Assembly: GCA_021521415.1 (NCBI GenBank)
Contig: JAIQDT010002062.1
Coordinates: forward strand, 186,001-250,000
Source: Bidens hawaiensis
Taxonomy: Eukaryota; Streptophyta; Magnoliopsida; Asterales; Asteraceae
Length of the DNA stretch: 64,000 bases
Direction: 5' to 3'
This document shows positions 55,034 to 64,000 of this stretch, in pieces. The translations under genes were made by a program, and so were the position numbers. The first letter of the stretch is position 1, and each line of letters starts with the position of its first letter. The notes below the pieces were generated by a model. The model had not been told where the DNA came from. It saw only the letters and a program-made list of their open reading frames with translations, and ran no database searches.

Positions 55034-55828
55034 CTAATTCTTCCCACCTGGGCCCAAAATATGCCAACCTCCTTTGTTCATTCTCGAATCCGGCGGTTTC
55101 TTTAGCTTCTCCTTCTTTGGTGGTTTCTTCTTGTTTGGTCCATCCTTTTCCTCATCGACCACCACTACCATCACCGTCTTAGTGTTGTTTGTTGAACTTA
55201 CTCCACTTTTTATATCTACTGCATTTAACTCTTCCTTCTCTCGTTCATGCTTAGACCTGTCAAAAACATCACTTTTCACCTTTTTGGTGTCATCCTCACA
55301 TGTACGGGGAAGACACCCATTAGTAGAACAAAACCTAGAATAATTATTTTCAAAATAATAATCATATGAATTTGAAAATATACTTAAAATTAACTTACGG
55401 TTACCGAAGGTCATGCAAACTGTTCCGTCTCGGCAGTTAATCTGAGCATTTGATGTCGCCAATAACGGTCTCCCCAATATCACCCGGGGTTCTTCTTCAT
55501 TCTCAGCTGGTGCATAATCAAGAACAAGAAAGTCTTCAGGATAGTAAAAATCACCAACCTTTACCACAACACCAACCAACTTCCCTCGTGGCCTTCTTCG
55601 AGTGAAATCAGCTAACACCAAGGCGGTGTCAACTTCTTGTAAAGGCTTGAAGTTAAACCGATCATACACACTCCTTGGTAAAACACTCACACTCGCACCA
55701 TAATCAACAAGTGCCTTGGTGGTCTTACTCACCAATCTGAATAGGGATGAGTGGTGCCCCCATTTCAAATTCTTCAACCGTGTCATTTTCCACATTATCT
55801 TTGATTGTGATGGCACTGACATGTGCAT
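55034..55828 (-). CDS. Athila-type aspartic protease (retropepsin) segment
   Basis: Open frame of about 264 codons. ALVDYGASVSVLPRSVYDRF is the catalytic loop; Athila proteases usually read D-L-G-A-S, here D-Y-G-A-S. LADFTRRRPRGKLVGVVVKV, YYPEDFLVLDYAP and VILGRPLLATSNAQINC complete the fold. A charged Lys/Pro-rich tail ends LGPGGKN then stop, where an autonomous element would continue into RT. The N-terminus overlaps the end of gag in another frame, which may be a frameshift. It would process Gag. Confidence 0.85.
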   Translation of the reverse strand: MHMSVPSQSKIMWKMTRLKNLKWGHHSSLFRLVSKTTKALVDYGASVSVLPRSVYDRFNFKPLQEVDTALVLADFTRRRPRGKLVGVVVKVGDFYYPEDFLVLDYAPAENEEEPRVILGRPLLATSNAQINCRDGTVCMTFGNRKLILSIFSNSYDYYFENNYSRFCSTNGCLPRTCEDDTKKVKSDVFDRSKHEREKEELNAVDIKSGVSSTNNTKTVMVVVVDEEKDGPNKKKPPKKEKLKKPPDSRMNKGGWHILGPGGKN

Positions 55829-55834
55829 TTTTGG

Positions 55835-57868
55835 AGTTTGACGAACTACTACTTCGATGGTTCGGATTCTTCAAGGTGTCACTTGGTAGTCTGGATGGAT
55901 TTCTCTTTAAGCTTGCCATTTCTTCAGCTAGTTTAATCACTTGTTTATCTCTTGCAGCATTTGCCTTCTCTTAGAGTTCCAACCTCTGATTCAATGCCTT
56001 ATTCTAAGTCTCTTGATCTGCCTTCATTTGATTTAAAACCTTATTTTGAGATTCTTGATCTCTCTTCATCTCCTTCAAAAAATCCATAACGTCTTTCATA
56101 GACTCGTCTTTGTTACCCGAAGAATTTCCTTGTCCCTGCTGATAGTTCTTTTGATAACCTTTGTTATAACCCCCAGAATCTCTCTGATTGTACCCACTCT
56201 GACCGCTACCCGAACTATTACCATACTGTTTCTGGTTCGACTGATAACCTGTCTTCTGAGAACTGCTTTGAAAATTCGGGTTCTGTTGTGTGTTCGGGTT
56301 TCCATAGCTGAAGTTTGGATGATTCCTGAGGCCCGGATGATAAGTATTTGAACTCATATTATTGTATTTTATTTCACCCTGTACATAGTTGACCTCTTCT
56401 TCTTCAGTTTCTTCATCTTGCACAACCCCACAACTCGCAACCTCGTGTCCCAATTCACCACAACCTTCACATACTGGATATGTTTCTTCCGAATTTCCAG
56501 CTCCTTGTACACCTGCAACCAACAACCTATCCATCTTATTTTCCAGTTTATCCATTCTATCATCTGACCCATGACTTTCAACTGCTTTTACCCCTGACCT
56601 TTTTAACATCCTGTTCGACTGTGCTTGTCTCTTTGAATTGCTCGCATGTCTATCCAAATGTCCCCAATCCTAGTTTTCATCATTTGCAAGAAAAGATCCA
56701 TTCGTGGTGGCTTGTAGGTCACGAATATCATTATTTGAGAGACTGAAGTGGAATGCCTTTATCAATTCCCATAAGGCAATCCCATGATGCGGACTAGTCC
56801 TCAGCAATCTTTTAAACCTTTGGAATGCTTCATAAAAAGTTTAACCGGTGATTTGCTGAAAGTTTTGAATGTTGTTGTGGGCCTCTGTGGTTCTCTGCGG
56901 AGTATAATACTCATCTAAAACTGTTGTGCCAAATCTCCCCAAGTGAAAATACTAGATGATGGCAACGATAGAAACCACTGTTTTGCCGCATCTTTCAAAC
57001 TAAACTGGAAGACTACCATCTTTACCTCTTCCGCAATAAATCCTTGACTTGAGATGAGTGCGCATATAGAGTTGAAATCACTCAAGTGTAGGTATGGTTC
57101 TTCTGTAGCCTTCCCATGAAATGTAGGTAACCCCGTCAAACTATTCTGCCTTACCGAAAAAGTCCTTCCATTTCTGACCGGGATAATGATTTGTAGAGGG
57201 TTTGTGGCCACTTGTGGAATGAAATGACTTTGCACTACTCTAACTGGTGGTGGGACATATGCTCTCGGCGCTCCATCATTAAACTCGTAATATGGTTCCT
57301 GTGGTTCACGGTATTGTTGTCTTCTTGGTGCTCGATCTCTCTGATTTTCTGGAGGATTCTGTCTGATTTCTTGGTCATCACGGGGATTTTGTTGCTGGTA
57401 TTGACCCCCTGTTCATATCTAAATTCCTCGTCATCCTCAGAATCGAAACCAAGGTCATCCCCTATGTGCCAATTTTCCACCTGTGCACGAGCAGGATCAA
57501 TCTCGGGTCTTTCCTCTCTCAAATCATTGTCTTTAACGGTTCACTGGGGCTGATCAGATTGACAAGTTGTCATCCATGTTAAACCGCCGCCTGTGATTAC
57601 GGTTAACATCTCTTTGGTTGAACAGATTGCGGTCTCTGTCACGGTTAACATTCCGGTTTTGTGAAACTGGTTGTTCTTGGTTATGTGGTTGGTAAACATT
57701 TGGGTCTCTTCGGTTTCGGTTACTCATGGTTTCTTCTTTTGGTGTTATGACTTTAGGTATTTGGTTTAGTGTGGGTTTTTGAGCTGCTCGGTTCTGTCTT
57801 GCTGTTCTCTCGATTTCGCGATCAAATTGGAGCGGTTCTTTCTCACGGGAATATCTCGTCTGCATCAA
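55835..57868 (-). pseudogene. gag: Athila-type gag, fragmented
   Basis: The N-terminal Asn/Arg-rich region MQTRYSREKEPLQFDREIER starts at 57868. An acidic section follows at 57522. The capsid core is at 57235 (GLPTFHGKATEEPYLHLSDF, SLKDAAKQWFLSLPSSSIFT) and continues TFYEAFQRFKRLLRTSPHHG near 56840. The region 56657-56004 has ASNSKRQAQSNR, a helix (DRMDKLENKMDRLL), zinc knuckle CEGCGELGHEVASC near 56450, and Gln/Asn/Gly-rich repeats. Stops near 57554 and 56844 and two frameshifts break it. Confidence 0.85.
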
Positions 57869-57987
57869 CTTGTAAAGTTACCTGCACAGACACAAACACT
57901 AACACCCCGTGTAAAATAAACGAAGAAAAATTATAATAAAAAACTTAAAACTAAAAACTAAGCTAAACTAGCACTTTGCGCGTTGAT

Positions 57988-58005
57988 TCCCCAGAAACGG
58001 CGCCA
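57988..58005 (-). promoter_or_regulatory. Primer binding site of the Athila-like element (tRNA-Asp type)
   Basis: The minus strand reads TGGCGCCGTTTCTGGGGA, differing at a few bases from the TGGCGCCGTTGCCGGGGA used by Athila elements, three bases after the LTR end. Confidence 0.9.
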
Positions 58006-58008
58006 TTT

Positions 58009-59210
58009 TGACGTAGATGTCGTGCTCTAATAAAAAACAAGTTCTTATGATGCTTAAATACCTATAACTAGTACGGGTAAGTATGGTCGTCTCCATAGAG
58101 AATCAGTGGAAAGTGCAAGTAAAGTTCATGATTATTAGTTAATTAACTAAGTGGACAAACGATGTCAAGCGGTTTATAAAAGATGATTTAATAAAAACAC
58201 ACGGTTACATGGAAACGTTTGTAAACAATAATGAGAAAATGATTCTCTTCAGGTTCAGGTAATGCGATGACCTACTAATCACAGATTCATAAGATTAATT
58301 GCGCAGTAATTACTAAACCTAACAGTTGGGTTGTGAGGACAAACGATACCCTAACTGAATTGTTGACACATCTGAACTCCGGTTTACCCAATTACCAGTT
58401 TAAAATATGAAAATCAGTTATAAGCAATGACTAACGATTATTGGTTCAATGACATAAGAGCTAACCTTACATGTGATGAACACAGCCAGAAAAGTAATGC
58501 AAAGTTTGACAATCAAAATAATAAACTGTTTAAACAATCAATTCATAATGTAAAACAAGATTAAAGACATTCAATCAAGTTTATAATCATTCAAAACATA
58601 GAATCTGATCAAAGTTAGTTTACACAAAACCCTAGCCTAAAGTGAATACAGTGGTTTTAGCCTGACATCGGCATCACGAAGGATTCGCTTATCTGATGAG
58701 AGGATGAAAGCATGCGATGAACGAATGAACCGGAGGCTTCGGGATGGTGCAAAATTATCCTAGGGCTTGTACTTGGTTGAAGGAATGAAGGTTAGGTCGA
58801 ATGGGGGCTGAAAACTCAATATAATCGTGTTAGGTTTTAATTTCCCGTCTGGAGGATGTTAGCGCGGCGCTAACATCCCAGGGGTGAGACTTTAGCACCG
58901 CGCTAAAGACTCAAAATTCTGATGATTTTAGAGATACGCTGACATCACCATCAGGACCCCTTAGCGTCGCGATAAGGGTGTCTGACAGAATTTTATTTAT
59001 TTTCTTCATTTATTTTGCATAGAAAAGCGTGCTAATCATCATGAGTCTTCTACATTTTCGCTCCAAGCCCGTAATTCATCCCAATAAGCGTCCTTAACGT
59101 CAAGTATCCTGAAACACATAAACATTCTTGAAGTATCAAAGTTCACATAATATTTAAATTAAAAGTAAACAAATAATATAATAATATACATGACTTTTGC
59201 CTGACCATCA
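58009..59210 (-). repeat. 5' LTR of the Athila-like element
   Basis: In plus coordinates it starts TGACGTAGATGTCG and ends CTGACCATCA, followed by GCGAG. Confidence 0.95.
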
Positions 59211-59215
59211 GCGAG

Positions 59216-60678
59216 CGTTCCAGTCGCCATCCTAATTTTCGGTGTTGAAACAATAGAACCACCGTGGTTCGTGAACTAGTGTTTTGACATGACGTTGTAT
59301 TCCGATTTATTATTTTTGTTACAATCGTTATTTTAGTCGAAAAGATGAAAAAGACGCGGTGGTACGAGCAAGTCATGGTACGTCCAACTAGGTATTTTTG
59401 TAAAAAGGTTTTTAGTGTAGGAATATCAAGTCATGGTGGTTTATGCACTATTTTTCCGCCTTTAAATCTTAAGACATTATTTACAAATTTCAAAGATTTA
59501 TACAATTTTTCCTTTTTACTTTGTCATATAAATTCTCGTCACATAACTCGCATTTATATAATTCTATTTGACCATTATGATTCATTCTAATATGTTTTGA
59601 TTTCACATGATAGTTTTTATACAAATATTCTCATTTTGATTTCACACCCCGATTTTGTTACAAAAATTCATTTATTACGATCTCTTCAATGTAAATAAAA
59701 AAATAGTATTAACAATATACATATTTTGAAATATTTATAGTGATTTTTAATATGCCATCTTTGTTCATTAAGACTATATATAAACTCAATTTTTATAATA
59801 TGAATTTCATCATATTAAAAAAGGGTTTTATGATAAACTTTACCTTAAATTTTCAAGTAAATTCTCATTATATATATTTTAAAATTGTCTTTAAAGTTTT
59901 CATACAAAATTTCATTAAATTTTATTTTTATAACAATCCCGTTTATTTTGAAACTATCATCTCACAAAATCGATTATTTAAATTCTCACGACGTTTTAAT
60001 TCAAATATAATATATAATACACATGGTAGAATTTTCATTACCCCATATCTATTTTCATAACTATTTCCATTATGCAATTTATGGTTCATTATAACTTTTC
60101 ACAAATAAAATCTACATCATACGATTTTCCTCGTTTTTAAATTTCTTATGGTAGTTTCGTCTTGATTTTTCAAGAAATTCACAAACTTATAGCGTGTAAT
60201 TTTCTTGAAATTCTCGTGCAAAACTTCACAGAAATTCCATTTTAATGACAAAAATCGTTTAGTTTGATTTCTCGAATCTCAATGCCGGTTATTTTTACTT
60301 ACAATGACATTTTTCGTTACACGATATTAAATAACGAACTTGGTAAAAATTTCATTATGCAACCTTTGTATACCCAAACGGCATTCACATTGATAGCTTA
60401 TAACAAATTTTGACATTCAATCCACTTATTTTAATTTTATCATAAGCAAGAAATTTTAATTTGATCCTTATAAAAATTTATTTTGCTTCCTCAAGACAAA
60501 CAACTTTTATTTTTACAATAAACCTTGAAATGCAAACTTTATTATCTTAGTTTTCCGTGATATTTCCAACTACTTAATTTTAAGCATTTCATAAACGAGT
60601 TACCTTACGCGGGTTGGTTTATTTCAACATTTTCTCGTAAATTATTTTTTTTTACAATTTAAGCCGACCCGACGTATT
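59216..60678. other. Unassigned AT-rich DNA
   Basis: Continuation of the sequence in which the Athila-like element landed, downstream of the LTR B leader. Short frames only; no gag, pol or repeat motif recognised. It could be eroded LTR material of the B/C type, judging by similar AT-rich text with 'aaatttcattatgc' phrases. Confidence 0.5.
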
Positions 60679-60754
60679 GTAACATCTCCCGTTTTAGTGA
60701 AAAAATTTTTTTTTGTTGTAATTCACAAGCTTGAATCCCAATATTTTATTTATA

Positions 60755-60787
<33 letters not shown>

Positions 60788-63700
60788 TATATAATAACTT
60801 GTAATTTTAATTATCAGAAGATTTATGAAGGTTTCAAACACTATTTATAAATTATAATATTTTCAAATTAATACTTATTATTGGTCAAAATTTCTCGAGA
60901 CGCAACCCCAAGTTTCCAAACATCTGTATTCCCTCTCAAACTACCGCCTCAAATCAAACCATATTTCCACTTCAAAAGCTTTCCAACGTACTCAAGTCTT
61001 TCCTCAGTATGAACGAAACCTAAACATCCAAAAGTATACCCTCACCAACTCAAGCCCCATCCAAAATCCAAGAGGTTCACCATTAACCCCAAAAAAAGCT
61101 CTAAATACCGACACTTTTACGCCATGAAAATCTATCGAACTTACCATCCAAATGCTTCAAAGACACCGACAAACACATCCACCAAATGCCTTGGACATAT
61201 ATAAACTTAAGCTTACCCAACTATGACTCAATCCTTCGATCCATGCTATGTCAAATCACAAACCATATCGCCACACCATTCCCATCCAACCATAGGGTTT
61301 GATATTAGAAGTAGCAACCCCGAACACTCCTTACAAAATACATGTATAAACCAAATCTCAACCCAAACTACTCAAGATAAAATTATCCAAACCATCAACT
61401 TAACCCGAGCTCAAATAAGCAAAACCTCACCTTAAGAGCCCAACCACTACTTACACAAATCATCTAAGCCTAACCCACTCAAACGACCTAAACTCAACAA
61501 ACCTCATCAATCTAACTCAAGAAAACCCAACTACGCAAGACAACCAAAACACACTCACTCTACACCGAATTTCCAAACCATTCACCATTCGAAGCCTAAA
61601 ACCCCTCCCTACGCGTACCTTAAATTATATATATATATATACACACACACAACTAGTACATTCATAACAACCTCATTTATTCAAATAATCACTTATAGAT
61701 TATAAACTCTTTCAAGATTAACGATATTCATATTATGTCCAAATCTTATAAATCATCTTTGAAAAAAAAAATCTAAGATTGCCATGACAACAAAATTCTA
61801 TTATGAGGATTTGTTTTCAAAGAGATTATTAAATAATTATATGCGTGTTTTCAAGGTTTTAAATATTGTCACATAAGGTAATAAATCTCTTAATAACTTT
61901 ATAAATACGAGGTTTCATTTTGATTGTTGAATGCGAGATTTTATCAATAACAAATTACAACTTTCTTTATTTTGCATAAACGCAATGATCATGGCTTTAC
62001 AAATATTTTTGGGACGCATATATAAATTCTTTATACTAGATATTGTGACTCAAATTTTCGTTCAACAGCGATTTATGCGAATTATTACCTCTTGTTATCG
62101 CAAACATCATTTCTTTATAAATTATTTTCATCACAACAGTTTTATGTATACCAATTCCTTTAACAATTTGGCTTACAAGATTTACATTTGATAATGATCA
62201 AAATGTTCAAAATGTTTCTCTAGCTACGCGTTACCGCGATGCTTTGTTACTATATACATTTTCTTGGAAACGATTGAACGGCTTTACTTAAGACTTCATC
62301 TTCAATTTCATTCTATTATTTTCAAAAGAGTATATGATACGTGACATACATATTTCATCGTTTATTCGAGTCTCACTGATTTTTTTTCAATTTATGAGAT
62401 GTTTTAATAGTAATATTACACACATGAGATTTCATTTTGAGTTTAGATTATTTATGACCGAATTCAAGTTATTCAATAACAATTTGTGTAATACTTTCAA
62501 TACCTCAAGTTCACAAAAAAATTTTCATTTATTTTTTAAACGATATTTTCATGACTATGTTATTCATATTTGAGTATTTATGCATTTCAAAGCGAAGCAA
62601 GAATCTATGTATTATTCTACATTATTTCATTTAATCTATTAAGCGGCCTATGTGTGGTTGTCCGCAAGTTTGGCGCTATTAGAAACCGTTACTATAATTA
62701 CTATAATGACTATTATATAAATGGTTTAACAATAGAGACTGTATTCACATTTTATCACGTTTTATCGATTGTTTTGTTAATCAAAATTCTAATTATTTTA
62801 AGTTTGATACATGTATGTGTCACCCCATGGAACTCACCTCATTCTATTACATTTCACGCAATCATAGTCTCAAATATTTATAACCTCAAGTTTGTTCACG
62901 CATGAAACTCATCGTACGATATTATTGTTAATGGTATCGTTGTTTATCCCGACCGTATGTACTCACTTATTTAAGTGAATTTTTCTCATATTTTTCACTT
63001 ATCGGATTTCAAACTCTTGATAGTTTAACTTCTCAAGGTCAAACCAAAGCTAATCTTTGATTTTAACTAATTCTTTTTAATTAAAGCTTGTTATTATAGT
63101 TTGTTTAAAATAAATTCCCCTTGTTTCCTTGGCTTGTCCGGCCATATTCGATTTAGGTGTATTGCTATTATAAGGCAAGGCTACATGGAGGACTATTATA
63201 GTCCTTATTAACACTTTAATTTGTTTAAGCTTATTAATATTGTTTAGTTTCTAGTTATTTTGGTTTCCAAATCATTTTAATAGTTCAATGGTATTTGGGT
63301 ATGCGGTAACCATCCTTGGTTTCATTCCGAGTCAATGATCGAACCAAGACCGAACTAAACCGAAGTTTTGTTTAAATACTTTATTATTAACATGTTGTAT
63401 GTAAGACTTGAGTATTATCATTTCTGAGTTTATTCTAATAAGTTCAATGGTATTGGACATGTGGTAACCATCCTTGGTCTTATTCCGAGTCAAGGACCGA
63501 ACTAAGCCGAGTTCACTCTAGTTGTGTTTTGGCCACCGAATCTCATATTTTTCTTTAAAACTATATTATAAACTAATTTTAATTGTTTTATTAATATACT
63601 TGGTATGTCGGATCCAACTTAATTTTATGACAAGTTTGGATCGGCAAAGCCAAACACTCGCTTAACAAACTTTGAGAATCTTCTTAATAGAACTACACAC

Positions 63701-64000
63701 TTGGTTAAGTTTCTTTTGATTTCATTGAGTTATCTCATAACATTTATCACTTTGGAACTTCGGCTTCGGGCTTGGCCAATTATCAAGACTTGAACCGACA
63801 AATCCAAAAACTCGTAAAATCTCGTTTTGGTACCTATTTAACAAAGGGTCTTGCAATATCGCAATTATACCCAAATATTTACTTAACAAAGCATAAGTAA
63901 AACTAATGAATAGAATACCGAGACCCAATTTTGAGTAAACTTACTTTTCAAAAACCATTACTTTAATGTCTTATGTATTTACACTTTAACCCTCAAACTT
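60679..64000 (+). mobile_element. LTR C, related to LTR B in its 3' half, running off the window
   Basis: Starts TGTAACATCTCCCG after CGTAT. Its first 2.4 kb differ from LTR B, but from about 63080 it follows B in order: AAGGCAAGGCTACATGGAGG, GGTAACCATCCTTGGT (twice, the same duplication as in B), TCGGATCCAACTTAATTTTA, CACTCGCTTAACAAAC, TTATCAAGACTTGAACCGAC. TA tracts at 60757-60792 and 61625-61650. The many short AT-rich frames here have no coding features. Confidence 0.6.

Larger units (their letters stand above)
51627..59210 (-). mobile_element. Non-autonomous Athila-like gypsy carrying only gag and protease
   Basis: Two LTRs of identical length (1202 bp) are flanked by a perfect target duplication GCGAG (51622-51626, 59211-59215). 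On the minus strand the order is LTR, tRNA-Asp-like PBS (58005-57988), gag with zinc knuckle, protease, then 2.2 kb without coding and a polypurine tract at the second LTR. RT, RNase H and integrase are absent, not just mutated. This matches the TR-GAG class of elements that depend on related autonomous copies. LTRs differ by about 5% by eye, so it is not recent. Confidence 0.9.

Noticed and set aside
59740..62905. Runs of Phe/Asn/Ile-rich frames of 60-110 codons
   Set aside because: AT-rich LTR-like DNA; no conserved motif, and stop-free stretches are no longer than expected.

Overview
This is plant nuclear DNA made almost entirely of nested, decayed transposable elements. I found no intact host gene, rRNA, tRNA or CRISPR array. 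The coding remnants (a Ty1-copia gag-pol with its downstream extra ORF, Tat, Tekay-like and Athila-like Ty3-gypsy elements) resemble families common in Asteraceae, and initiator-tRNA-Met primer sites, long LTRs and high AT content fit that. An Asteraceae or similar asterid genome is my inference; no marker gene confirms it.

Layout, left to right. (1) 1-23587: a minus-strand copia element. Its 5' LTR is 20973-23587 (split by a minus-strand solo LTR, 'A1', 21326-23548). gag-pol runs 20442 to 13943. The extra ORF at 1509-1 is probably its downstream gene and has its own TATA box and 5' UTR intron signals. A complete Tat-lineage gypsy (2653-12488, TSD GTTAT) sits inside the copia and separates pol from the extra ORF. 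(2) 23588-25806: pieces of two more A-family LTRs facing each other (A4 minus, A2 plus). The A2 LTR resumes at 42547 and leads to a PBS and gag up to 43878. (3) 25807-42227: a Tekay-like gypsy ('E2') inserted in LTR A2. Its 5' LTR is split by a minus-strand solo LTR ('E3', 27107-34988, TSD ATACG). E3 is split by a PIF/Harbinger-like DNA transposon (28686-33558, TSD CTA), which holds another A-family solo LTR (A3, 28888-30984, TSD AGCAG). (4) 43879-51229: a 5' LTR ('B') interrupted by a Helitron-like element (44639-49394) that carries spliced gene fragments and a small hAT-like element (TSD ACTTGAAG). (5) 51627-59210: a non-autonomous Athila-like element with gag and protease only (TSD GCGAG). 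(6) 59211-60678: unassigned AT-rich DNA. (7) 60679-64000: a further LTR ('C') running off the window.

The most notable feature is the Harbinger-like transposon. It keeps the last exon of a Myb/SANT-like transposon protein, but the rest of its interior carries three exons, with introns, of a FANCJ/BRIP1-type DNA helicase. Second is a recurring LTR architecture: in A-family LTRs, conserved blocks (two splice donors and a 31-bp motif that occurs twice in the complete copies) alternate with two slots filled by tandem repeats whose sequence differs between copies. Other families in the window carry their own repeated short words: GGATCC throughout the Tat element, CGCGATACGCGATGG in E2, TTAGCGC dyads in the Athila-like LTR, TTCTCGGTC in the copia leader.

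No gene here forms a working pathway; the logic is one of insertion order. Many in-frame stops look like C-to-T decay of CAG, CAA, CGA or TGG codons, as expected for old methylated repeats. Identity values given are by-eye estimates.
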